Assembly (NCBI RefSeq): GCF_021869535.1
Contig: NW_026262734.1
Location: forward strand, 92,757,285 to 92,821,284
DNA length: 64,000 nucleotides
Origin: Mytilus californianus
Taxonomy: Eukaryota; Mollusca; Bivalvia; Mytilida; Mytilidae
Direction: 5' to 3'
Shown here: piece after piece, positions 23,122 to 33,639 of the stretch
Layout: every line of letters starts with the position of its first letter
Position numbering within the stretch: position 1 is the first letter of the stretch
Program-made: the position numbers and the translations under genes
Notes under the pieces: model-generated
The model's database searches: none
The model's input: the letters and a program-made list of their open reading frames with translations, nothing else
What the model was told of the DNA's origin: nothing

Positions 23122-25401
23122 CTAAAACAGATAAAATGTTTTTATTAAAAGCAAGAAAAATATTCAGTAGTTGCGAGTACTCTACGATCGGTACTTTGTG
23201 TCTCGTGTGTTATTGTAATTTGTTGTGTGCTTCGTTTAGATCCGATGATTTGAAGCCTTTTCAACTAATATCCATGGTTTGTTATTATGCTGTACTGTTA
23301 CGCCACCGTATCAGGATAGGGAAGGGGCTTGGCGCCAGCAATAATGTACAACTTTTCCACATGCTGTATGTTCCTGTCACAATTAAATCAGAAGCTTGTA
23401 CTTCAGTGGTTGTCGTATGTTGCGGTATATCATATTTGTTTTTCGTTTATTCCTTTGTGAACAAATCAGGCCGTTAGTTTTCATTGATGAATTGTTTTGC
23501 ATTTGTCATTGTTGGAGGCTTTAATAGCTTTTTATTTAAATATAAAAGGAGGCTCAATCTAAAACAATTAGTTTAGTATATTTTAGTTCGTGTTTTTTAT
23601 TGGGAACAGTATCGTCCTTTGAAGCATATCTGATAATGTAACAGTATATGAATATTTATGAAACCAGCTTTTTGATACAAATCTACGCAAAAGCATCCCA
23701 ACGACAAAACCAATAAAATTGTATGCATATAGTTTGTTCTCTCCGTATTACTTAATCTATCTATTTTCTTGCAAGTAAAATTTAATAAATTTCTTTACAT
23801 GTTCATTCATTGTAGTTATTTACTAATACTGATCATATGAATGTGAATAGAAATCCGGAAGGGACAATGGTACGCAGCAAATTTGGTATACAATGAAAAT
23901 AATACTTCATTAGTTTGTGCGACCGGGGTGTTTTTCTGGATTTACTTGCTTTATTTTAACACATCGTATTTACTAAATAAAGTCTTTTGTCAACATTGAA
24001 AATACCATAATTGCATGTTATGAGTAAGTTTTTTTTTCTTTTTTCACCATTTTTTGTTTTTAATAAAAAAAAAAACTAACTTTTGCATTTCTGAATTTTC
24101 TTCCTAAGGTATATTTTCTTGTTACCTACGTAACAATCTAGAGTCATAACAAAATTGCAACGTCTTGCGTAAACAGTGTGAACTATTTTCCATTCTGTAG
24201 TGTAGAATACACCTTTTGTCTGCTTATTTTCTGGGAAAACATCAGCTTCCTATATAAATATAAATTAAATGTACAGACAAGTGTGAAAAGGAACAAGAGG
24301 ATTCTTTATTGATCCCCCTTGTTATATCAGTATTAAATGTTTTTATATTAAGCTATGCAGGTATTAATGCATTACGGAATTGAACAAAATCAAGTTATTC
24401 TGAAAAGAAATGAAAATACATACAACGTAACTTGGTAGGCTACTGCTAGGATAATATATTCTATACACACGTTTTCACACGTATAGAAGTATTGTTTGTC
24501 GAACAAATTTGTTCTCATTTGATCAAAAATGATTCAGCAATCGTGTACAGCAGATTTTAATTAGACTGACCTTATACAAGTGCACCTATGCATGTACATG
24601 TATACGATTTTTGGTTGATTTTGGGACATTGAAATACGACAGCAAAAGATGAATGGTTAACAGATGTATTCATATTCATATGCATAAAGTCGAAGTATTT
24701 CCTACATCTGATACCAGTTTAATTTCCCGTACAATAGGATGTATTCACCATAAGACATACTGCACCAATTGTTAATGTCAATATATCTTAATTATAGCGT
24801 AGCAATGATGGGGACCATGCATTGTGTAAAATACGGACCAAACATGTGACAAAATAATAAAATGTTTTTTTAGCCTGGTGTACCAGTATTTTAGCTGAAC
24901 TGAGATAAACAGGAAGTATCGTGTTATCATCAAGCAGAGCATACAGAATTTTCAAAATAATGCTGACGTAATTCTATGGTTGTTGTTTATATCTGTATAC
25001 AATATTCGGTTTTCCTTTATTAGCTTGTACATTAATCAGTCAGTTAGCTTTCTCGTTTGAATTGTTTGAATAATTTTTATTTCGGAGCCTTTTATAGCTG
25101 ACTATACATTAAGGGTTTGCTCATTGCTGAAGGCCCTACGGTGTCCGATAGTTGTTAAATTCTATGACATGTGGTCTTTAATCGAGAGTTGTCTCATTGG
25201 CAATCACACTACGTCTTTTTACTTTTCTAAGATTTGTCATTGTAAGGTAAAAATAACAGAAGGACTGATAAAAAAGCAAATTATTAGTAGTTCATAAAAA
25301 GATACTAGGCTTATATTCTTTTTACGTCAGATCAAATACAAGATACAAGAGGAATTAAAAACCGAAATTTAAAAAAAATCTTTCGAAAAATGAAATTAAA
25401 T
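23122..25401. other. Gene A intron with R1 fragment
   Basis: A piece of the R1 dispersed repeat at about 23,340-23,530 accounts for the 113-codon plus-strand frame there (it contains AGGCCGTTAGTTTTC, seen reversed at 55,760). A second R1 fragment is at 25,040-25,215. Nothing else recognised. Confidence 0.5.
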
Positions 25402-25405
25402 TTAA

Positions 25406-26162
25406 GGATGTACACCTCTGAAGAGCCAATGATTTCTTGAATTAAACTTTATTTCTTAACCTGATTTTTGGGTTTATCTGACTGTAAAAAATATTTGGTG
25501 AAGAAAAAATCATATGGTGGTGCACTTCTTTTTTTGCTACGGCCCCTTGAAAGTGCCCAATTTTGATGATTTTCCCATTTTTCATCAACTTTTACCCATT
25601 TGTGGGCTATTATTGTGAAAAAAAATCACAGTTCCACAATTTTCATACTTTCAATAAAGATGAAGTGGACCAATCTGAATAAATTTAACTAAAAAAACTA
25701 TAGGTATGTGTTTATATAAGAAAGTTTTATCATATTTTGAAGCTTTTTCTTGTCAAATTTACTATGCTGTCAATTTTGTAAATTTGGGATTTTTCTCTGT
25801 CTTAAGAACAAAATGCACATTATTTCAACTTCTTTGTTATAATGATTGTGAAAAAATACATATCTAAGAAATTTGAAAAGAAAAAAGTGATATGGGATGT
25901 GCACGTTTCTGGTAAAATCATTTCTTGTACCCCTCACCCATTTTCTCAAAATTTGGGCTGAAGAGACTAACTTGATTGGTAATAGAATTTGAAAAATTAA
26001 TTACACAAAAACTACATAATGTAAATACACAATTTTTTCACAGAGTTAAGTTTGATTATAACATTTGTTAAATTCATTGATATTTTCAATTTGTATCACA
26101 TGTTTCGGAAATAATTCCAGAACGAGATTTCAACGAGACTGAAACGTCAGAAGAATACATCC
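25406..26162. mobile_element. 757-bp MITE with TTAA target duplication
   Basis: The left end GGATGTACACCTCTGA and the right end TCAGAAGAATACATCC are inverted repeats (about 16-20 bp, imperfect). Both are flanked directly by TTAA (25,402-25,405 and 26,163-26,166). There is no transposase frame inside, so this is a non-autonomous element. TTAA is used by the piggyBac and Kolobok superfamilies; I cannot choose between them. It lies in the presumed intron of gene A. Confidence 0.75.
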
Positions 26163-26769
26163 TTAAAGCGCAGTAGCTTATATTAGAAATCTTCAGACAA
26201 TTTAGGCTATTTGACCCATTTGTTAGATCTTGATTTGTTTATCTGTTATGCTTTTTGAAACAGAAATAAATGTTAAACATACGGAATAAAATACAGTTGA
26301 TTACCGATGTCTTAATCTCATAATCGACTAAGACGATTCATCAAAGGAACAAACAATAACCGATGAAGCGATTTCAGTTGCGTTGACATAAACATATCAT
26401 GTACTGGTTAAAACTCATGTTAGGAGTCAATTGATAATTGTGGTCAAAATAGACAATTATATATAGATATTGACATTCAGAATATTTTTGTAGCTTGATA
26501 GCAGTTTTCAAAATATTGATCGTTACTTGCATTCTTCTCTCATGTTCTATGTTTAGCCTTAGTTTCCATGTTGTTTTTTCAGTGGGATTATCTAGCAACT
26601 CTTTTAAATTAGTTCATTGTCGATCGACTTAAGAATCTGAATGCACCTTTGCTATCTCATGCCTATCTTTTACAGCTTGAAAATGGAAACTTGACAATCG
26701 TAAAATTAATATCATCACGATTTTCATAGATTTTAGTTTGATCTCTTCCATTTGTGTCATTATCGAGGA

Positions 26770-27115
26770 AAAGATCAATAGTTATCAAAGGTACCAGGCT
26801 TATAATTTAATACGCCAAACACGCGTTTCGTCTACATAAGACTCATCAGTGACGCTCAGATCAAAATAGTTAGAAAGCCAAACAAAAAAAAAGTTGAAGA
26901 GCATTGACGACCCAAAATTCCAAAAAAAAATGTGCAAAATACGGCTAAGGTTATCTATGCCTGGGATAAAAAAATCCTTAGTATTTCGAATAATTCATAC
27001 TTTTGCAAACAGTAAATTTATAAAAATGACCATGTAATTGATATGCATGTCAACACCGAAGTGCTGACTACTGGGCTGGTGATACCCTTGGGGACGAAAC
27101 GTCAAGATATGTTAT
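26770..27115 (-). repeat. Dispersed mussel repeat (R2 family), long copy
   Basis: Contains the blocks ACGCGTTTCGTCTACATAAG, GTTGAAGAGCATTGACGACC and GATACCCTTGGGGACGAAAC, which tie together the fragments at 4.9, 5.6, 9.1 and 15.5 kb. Confidence 0.65.
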
Positions 27116-27611
27116 CAAGTCGTCAAAAAGATTCATTGAAATGCATGTGATCAAATCAGAAATATTGCTTTGGGTGACCCAATGCAATTTGTAATGTAAT
27201 ATTTCTTTTTTTTTCTACTTGCTTCTTGACGTCTTATTTATGTGTTTAAAGATTTTGACTTATATTACACCTACCTCTAAGTAAAACTGGCATTTTGGTG
27301 CAGGGAAAACGTTTATCATTGTAAAGTTTGCTTCTAGTGTTTTGTCTTGTACTCCATATGTCCATTGCAAATCCATATAATCAGGGTGCTCTACAATATG
27401 TTATTTGATTTTTTACAAAAAACTTTTATTATGAAATTGCACACTGTATCATCATGCGTAAATTAAAGTTAAAACATTTTTTATACATATTTGAAACAAC
27501 TAACGAACACAAAACTGTTGACATACGCAAAAAACATTGATAGCTAATTCTACATAGTGCTCAGGATTTTTTTTACAACGTTTTTATACTTAGGCCATAA
27601 AAGCATGGAAG

Positions 27612-27794
27612 TGTAGTACCCCGGTAGGTATTTAGTCACACCATCTTAAGACGATCTACCGGAAGTACCCAGAATCCCCCTCTTTGGAATAATGGACACA
27701 TAAAGCAGACGCTAACAGCCAGCAAAGAGCCATCCAAGAGCATCAGTGCGATTATGCACTTAACCTAAGGTAAGCAGACGCGGCAATTCTTTCA
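27612..27794 (+). repeat. 5' LTR
   Basis: Starts TGTAGTACCCCGGTAGG and ends AATTCTTTCA. It differs from the 3' LTR at about four positions out of 183, which suggests a fairly recent insertion. Confidence 0.9.
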
Positions 27795-27795
27795 T

Positions 27796-27810
27796 TGGCG
27801 CTGCGAGCAG
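27796..27810 (+). other. Primer binding site, serine-tRNA-like
   Basis: One base after the LTR comes TGGCGCTGCGAGCAG. Its complement ends in GCGCCA, as in the 3' acceptor arm of eukaryotic serine tRNAs. Identity of the tRNA is inferred from memory of tRNA ends. Confidence 0.6.
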
Positions 27811-28550
27811 TGTTTGGTCGAATTTTTAAGCGGGAAGGTCGTTTTTTTTTTACCAAATTAATAAGGGAAGGGGCCAGAACAGCAGTCGACATTTGGCATT
27901 GGTGAACCCTGACAGGTCACTAATTTCCAGTGTTTGCTACTCTCAGTTGTTCTGAGGTAGCAATTAACGAGTTTTGTGGGGACAAAAGGGTTGGGTTTGT
28001 ACTTTGTGACTGTGTTTCAGTCACGAAGTAGTTATTATATCGAGGTATTCCACTTAGCCGTTCGCGGGACCCTTGTAGGGAAAGATGTGAACCCCATGTG
28101 ATTGATTGATAAATTCCTGGGTTTGGAATTTAGCAGCCGATATTACTTTAATATTAGCAATATTGCCCCTCTTGGTGCTCCTGACAGTTCATCAGCAGAA
28201 TATATCTTTCATTTTTTTTTGTGCTGTTACTTTATTATTGTAGAAGGGGAGAAAGAGTAAGTTGGATTTATTTTGTAGTAACTTGTTCTCGTCACTTTCA
28301 ACTTTCAGGGAACTCTCGGTATCCTCGGTGGGATCCCCGGATTGTTACAGTGGCGACGCTGCTGTGTTTGGGGATCCCACATTGTATGAGGGGTTCTCTA
28401 GGGGAAATTGCAATCGAAAAGTTTCCGTGTATTATATACTGTCAACACCTGGTAGGTAAAATTGAACAGTTCCAAGGCACCAGTGTAAAAATCTGGCATC
28501 CTTGAAAATTACTTGCACAACATCACACTCGAAAACATTTGAAATCGATG

Positions 28551-28620
28551 TCTCCTTTAAACCAACTACCTGCAGAGTTACCCGAAACTATACAGTCATG
28601 TGAACGTGAGTCTCAAAAAT
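28551..28620 (+). repeat. 70-bp direct repeat, copy 1
   Basis: Identical to 30,948-31,017 over 70 bases (starts TCTCCTTTAAACCAACTACC). Lies immediately before the gag start. Confidence 0.95.
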
Positions 28621-28623
28621 CAC

Positions 28624-30436
28624 ATGGCAAGGGTGGACATTAATTCGGCCACCTTTGACGAGTTGTTATCCATTCCTGGGGTGGGCCCTAAAATTGCAGG
28701 CAAAATATGGGAATTAAGGGATGATCTAGGGGTCCTTAACATTGAGGACCTGAGTCGGATACAGAATTTAAGGTTGACACCAGCTTCCCAGGAGGTCATG
28801 CATTTTAGTTATTTGTCTGATAATAGGGGGATTTGTGGAAAGGGAGATCCTAGGGCAAAAGAGGAAAGGAGGCCCAGAGAAAAAGTGCAGCGAATGAAGA
28901 GCTTAATACAGACTAGGGCTAGGGGTCCCGGGGAACCAGCGTATGTTACCCCAGGGGAAGCAATTGGTTATGTTGGAGAGGCTTTGTCTAGTCCGGAGCT
29001 AAGGACCCCAGTGCAAATAACACCAAGGATGGAGATGTCAGTTCGGTCATCTTTCCAGCCTTTCGGGAGGAGCCAGGACTTTCAGGAATGTGGGGAAATT
29101 CACCGAAGTTTCGGGGAAGAAAGTGGGGGATATCAGGACAGGGGGGCTAACCCCACTGAAGAAAATAGACAGGGGGATAGGCAAAGTCCCCTGTATAGTC
29201 AACCCCGAGATTATAGGTACGAGGGCGAAACACCTTGGGACAGTAACCCTGGGGATACATACAAGGAAACGGGGGGGCCTAGCCAACAGGTATACCGAAA
29301 AGGAGACACCAAGGTTTCGGGACTTTAATGGGGAAAGTGAAATCCCAGCATCAAGGCATGTCAGTAGCAGCGGGTACCAAGGGGCAACAAGACGGGTAAC
29401 AGGGAAACACACAAGCTCACAACGAGATGCTTTTGGGCGGCAGAAGGGAGTTGTGGGGGCATACACCCAGAGAGTCCAAGACCCACCAATGGGTCCCCCA
29501 GGGGGTAGACCTCCAATCATACAAAGAAGGTATGATGGAAAAACAAATTGGCAGGCCTTTTATGCCAAATTTTCCCGACTGGCTCAGGTAAGCGGGTGGT
29601 CCCCCCAGTCAGTGCAAGGACCAGTTGTGTTGGTCCTTGGACGGAAAACCATGCGAGTTTTATGCCTTACTGGTAGAAAGAAGGCATGACCTGACCTATG
29701 AAGACCTGGTTCATAAATTGGCCAAACGTTTTGGGTTTTATGAGTTGCCTGAAACAGCCCAGGTTCAGTTTAACGTTGCCCCGCAAGGTAGGGACGAAAC
29801 CCTGGAGGACTGGGCCGACAGAGTCTTGTCCCTTGCCACCAAAGCATTTTGCCACCTGCCCGAGGACCATATGTATCAACAGGCAGTCATGAGGTTATGT
29901 CAGGGGGCCGCAGACAAGGAGGCAGGAATGTTGGCCTCCAATGTTAAGCCCAAAGCATTGAGGACGCGGTGGATAAAACACGGTGGAATCAGCATAATCA
30001 CCAAGCTATCTATGGCCGGTCTTCCAGGAAGGAGGTAAAAAGTGTCAGCCCGGACACCCGAGGAAGGGGGCTTAACAATTACCTGGTCTGTTCCACTACC
30101 AAGTCGGAAGTCATTGGGCTTTCCATCCCGAGGGATGTAAGGGAGTTGCAAACCCAGTTTAGCACTTTGAAAGGGGAGGTACAGGGAAGTCTGGAGAATT
30201 TATTATCAGAGATTCAGAGGTTAACCTTTGCTGTCAGAAACAATGCCCGCCAAGCATCTGGGAGTCCTTTCCAAAGGTCCCCAGGGGGAGGCTGTTTCCA
30301 CTGCATTGAGGTAGGCCATTTTAAAACGGAATGCCCTAATTTCTTGCGAGTAAGTTCTAAACCAGGGGGCAAGAAACTTACTTTTGAGGACACCAAGGGT
30401 CCGTTAAACTCCAAAATGTCGACTCCAGAGGTCTGA
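28624..30436 (+). pseudogene. Gag polyprotein with N-terminal HhH, frameshifted
   Basis: The ATG at 28,624 opens MARVDINSATFDELLSIPGV, a ComEA-type helix-hairpin-helix (about residues 3-50, with GVGPKIAGKI as the hairpin). A long Arg/Gly/Pro-rich linker follows to about 29,320. After a frame change, 29,500-29,960 encodes a Ty3/gypsy-type capsid (WQAFYAKFSRLAQ, then RRHDLTYEDLVHKLAKRF and RDETLEDWADRVLSLA), itself split by a frame change beside a C homopolymer near 29,605. A third change near 29,955 leads to a basic linker and a CCHC zinc knuckle, CFHCIEVGHFKTEC, at about 30,300. The frame ends at 30,436. Gag normally forms the retroelement particle and binds its RNA. I chose 28,624 because upstream codons lie in a duplicated segment. 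Three frame changes make it inactive as read. Confidence 0.8.
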
Positions 30437-32013
30437 GTCTGGCCCCCATACACAGAAGTATTAAGGACCTCAAAATAAACCAGCACCCCACCTATGCAAA
30501 TAGGATTAGGACAGGTACAATAAGTCAAATAAGTGCTACCCAGGGGGACCAATTGGACCTCCCAGGAGGGCTATCCTTTAAACAGAAGATTAACTCACAA
30601 AAAAAACCAGTACAGGGCCTCATGTTTGATAGCCCCTTACTTCCAGGGTTAATGCAGTCAATCAAGGTTGTTCTGAGGACATCACTCAACCCCATACAGA
30701 CACCCTACTGGAAGAGATAAGTCAGCACTGGGGCATAGGTCAAGGGCAAAGGCTATTACAAGAGGAAGTTTCTGTTGGTGAGTCCTTCATTCTCAATCCA
30801 TTTCAAACAGCAGGTCACATGCCAGAGGGGATGGATATGAGTTCAAAGATACCATTAGGGGAGTTACATATTGAAAACAAATTCCGGGGACTGAAGAGGG
30901 GGCCCAATAAATAACACCAGCCCTGGAATGCATGTTCCAAACGGGAGTCTCCTTTAAACCAACTACCTGCAGAGTTACCCGAAACTATACAGTCATGTGA
31001 ACGTGAGTCTCAAAAATTAGGAGACCGTTCTCTGAGCCCAGTTCATGGTCAAGAAGGGCCAGGGGTACAACTGTGTTCAAGGCAGGGGTTGTACAACATC
31101 AAGGACCCAATCCTTTGTCAGAGAGAGGGGGTGCCCCGAACCTCTTGGTCTCAACAATGTCTGGTCTTGCATGGGAGGCCCCTTTTAGCACGTTTGAAGC
31201 TTTGAAAGAAGATGAGTGTTCAAAGATGAAAATTGGAGAGGGTGCCCTTGGTTTGATGCCCGAAGGGACAGCAGAGATGTTGAGGGAGGTTGGAAACTGG
31301 GCAGAAAGAGTGGAGCAGGCCGAGGCAGAAGAAGCTCAGATGAATGGAGAACAGTCACAGCAATGGGACCCTGGCATTGCTTTCTTAGAACACAATCAGC
31401 AGTTGCTCACAGTGCATCCACTGTTAAAAAACAATGGTGTGTGTGTGGGATTTTAGACAATCCACAAAGGGAAGGAAAAGGAGTCATTCAAAAGGAGGGC
31501 ATTGTGGGGATACTTCCAACCCAGCCCGTCCAGTTTGAGTATGACTTCCAATTGTAGGGAGGGTAACTAGGGGATCAACCAAGCAGGGGACATGCCAGCA
31601 GTGCAGGTTGATCCTCTTCGAAGGAGATTAGGGATCTAGTTTTTAAAAGGGGATAATGTGGGGGAGATATATAACCTCATAAGATGGAAAAGATAAGCTG
31701 TTTCTTGTTTGGCCATTTTGACCATTCCCATTTGGAGGAATGTGGGTGAAGCCTGACAGATCATCCCTGGCTACTCTTAGCTTGGGGACCTCGGACAGGT
31801 TTAGCCCCTCCAGGCCAATGTAATGGTTCTGGCTACACAAATGAACTGATAGGGGTGTACATAAATGTAAATAGGTTTTTTAATGTTTCCTATTGTTATG
31901 TATCCTGTAACGTTGTTTTATTATGGAAGGGCCTGGGGACATCTAGTTGTGTATTCATACCCAAGGGGACCCATTGTTATATGGGGGGTCTTAATTGATG
32001 AAATTGGGGGGAG
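30437..32013 (+). other. 3' internal region of the LTR element, pol missing
   Basis: GC-rich like the gag part. Two overlapping frames (31,073-31,456 and 31,216-31,557) have no recognisable domain; the second ends in a short tail VQFEYDFQL. No YxDD, RNase H or HHCC motif found. The region ends in an untranslated stretch and the purine tract. It may be a scrambled remnant of pol or an unrelated filler. Confidence 0.6.
30948..31017 (+). repeat. 70-bp direct repeat, copy 2
   Basis: Identical to 28,551-28,620, 2,397 bases downstream in the same element. Confidence 0.95.
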
Positions 32014-32196
32014 TGTAGTACCCCGGTAGGTATTTAGTCACACCATCTTAAGACGATCTACCGGAAGTACCCAGAATCCCCCTCTTTGGAATAATGGACA
32101 CGTAAAGCAGACGCTAACAGCCAGCAAAGAGCCATCCAAGAGCATTAGTGCGATTGTGCACTTAACCTAAGGTAAGCAGACGCGGCAATTCTTACA
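32014..32196 (+). repeat. 3' LTR
   Basis: Same length and ends as the 5' LTR; the next-to-last triplet reads TTACA instead of TTTCA. Preceded by a G-rich purine tract. Confidence 0.9.
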
Positions 32197-33325
32197 GATA
32201 TTTGCAACAGCTTGCACATTTTTTGGATAAAAACCGTAGCTACTTTTTAAATAAAGGTATAAGTATACCGATTATGTATTGATCCAACGAGTGAAAAAAC
32301 GAGTCTGTTTCCAAATGTTCTCACATTAATATTGATCATACCTTTGCAAAAAAAAACACGCTACTCAGAACATAACTAAAGACTGAGCAACACGAATAAC
32401 AAAAAAGTTATTTTAGGTGCTCCTGAAGTGTAACCAATACTTGTGAACTCATCATGTTGCTCAAGTCAGCAAAAACCTGGTGATAAACTGAAATCGGAAT
32501 GTCAAATTTGAGGAAAAGAGGCCGGGGTTATGGTTACGACAAACTGAAACATCTCCGTCTTCATCTGCAAAATTACTAATTTATAGAATAATTCAAATTT
32601 TAAACACCTTCTGTTGTTCTGTTTACTTATTCAGTGATTAGTACCACCAAGTGTATTTATATTACTTTCCAAGCATTTGAGTTTGAAAAAAGTTTCAAGT
32701 TGTTTACTTTGGGTTTACTTGGGGTGGTGAGGGGAAGGAAAGTAACATTATTTGTAAACTTATTCAGTGTCCGAAAATTACAAGGCGCTAAGGTTTTTGT
32801 ATTGTCCGGATATCATTGCACATGGCTTGTACATGTACGCTGCTTAATACAAATAAGATCAGTGTTGTATCTCCGATAGACAAGGTTTAACATTTAGTAG
32901 TTTAAGCTACCCAGAATACCCCATTTTTGATTGAAAGTTTGTTGTCTACTGTACTACACATAACATGTTGCACGTAGGTTATTCAACGCTCTTAAAGGGA
33001 GTTACATGCAATCACTTTTTTATTTGATTTAAGACTATACTTACAGATCGTTACACAGTTATAAAGTATTTTTATGTGTAAAAGTAACAAAGTATGACTC
33101 TTATTTCATGCCAAATTGAATAATGATTTAATTAGAAAAAGATTTTTTTTATAATATTCTTATACATTACATAAAAATTATAAAAGTTGTTTTTGTCAAA
33201 CAGAATATAACGACTATTACTGCCATACTATCATTTGACTATCGTCAACTAGAAGAAATGTATATGAATAATTGTTCTTAATGTATTTTGTTTTATAAGT
33301 TTTAATCTCTGCTTTAAATACTCAC
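32197..33325. other. Gene A intron, no gene seen
   Basis: A diverged R3 fragment at 32,370-32,520. The 81-codon frame at 32,634-32,879 has no domain and I do not call it. Confidence 0.45.
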
Positions 33326-33634
33326 TTTCAAATGTATCCGACTCCAAAGTCAGCATTTTTGTAAAATTAACGTATCCATGCCAGCATGTATAACTGTCTG
33401 TCATATCTGATTCATTAACATCGTGTATATAGAGGTAATAATCTGAACAAATATTGTTTCTTTCACTCGTGTACTTTTTGTTGTATGTGGCATTGTTAAA
33501 TGCAATCAATGCATTATCATGACCTCGCGTCCACCTGCTTGTTGAAACACAGGAGAACGTAGATATTGGCATTCTACATTTTAAAATCAGGTCTCCTCCA
33601 AACACAACTGGCCTATTAACAACTTTCCATTGAA
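33326..33634 (-). CDS. V-like Ig exon of gene A
   Basis: A clean 309-base exon (103 codons) with a TTTTCAG acceptor and GTGAGT donor, phase 1 at both ends. It reads PVVFGGDLILKCRMP (B-strand cysteine), a C-strand region with tryptophan in SRWTRGHDNALIAF, and the F-strand motif SDMTDSYTCWHG. Two more cysteines (TFSCVS and NNICSDYY) could form a second disulfide. The length and the DNALIAFNNATY segment resemble V-type domains with C' and C'' strands. Several N-x-S/T sites are visible (NAT, NES, NFT). The upstream signal exon was not found. Confidence 0.7.
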
Positions 33635-33639
33635 CTGAA

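Larger units (their letters stand above)
27612..32196 (+). mobile_element. Non-autonomous LTR retrotransposon
   Basis: Two 183-bp long terminal repeats with TG...CA ends frame 4.2 kb of clearly GC-richer sequence. The order is 5' LTR, primer binding site, leader of about 800 bases, broken gag, then 1.5 kb without any recognisable protease, reverse transcriptase, RNase H or integrase, a purine tract (GGGGGGAG) and 3' LTR. The gag has a Ty3/gypsy-like capsid and a zinc knuckle. Flanks (GGAAG and GATAT) do not match, so no target duplication is visible. It sits inside the presumed intron of gene A, in opposite orientation to that gene. Confidence 0.85.

Noticed and set aside
23136-23477. 113-codon plus-strand frame
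   Set aside because: Its 3' half matches the R1 repeat; the cysteine-rich look is a by-product of AT/GT-rich repeat text.
29047-29520. 157-codon minus-strand frame and other antisense frames across gag
   Set aside because: Shadows of the GC-rich gag region; no domain, while the plus strand has clear capsid and zinc-knuckle motifs.
31073-31557. Possible envelope or accessory gene of the LTR element
   Set aside because: No signal peptide, membrane helix, or conserved motif; two frames overlap without preference. Left as an unexplained internal region.
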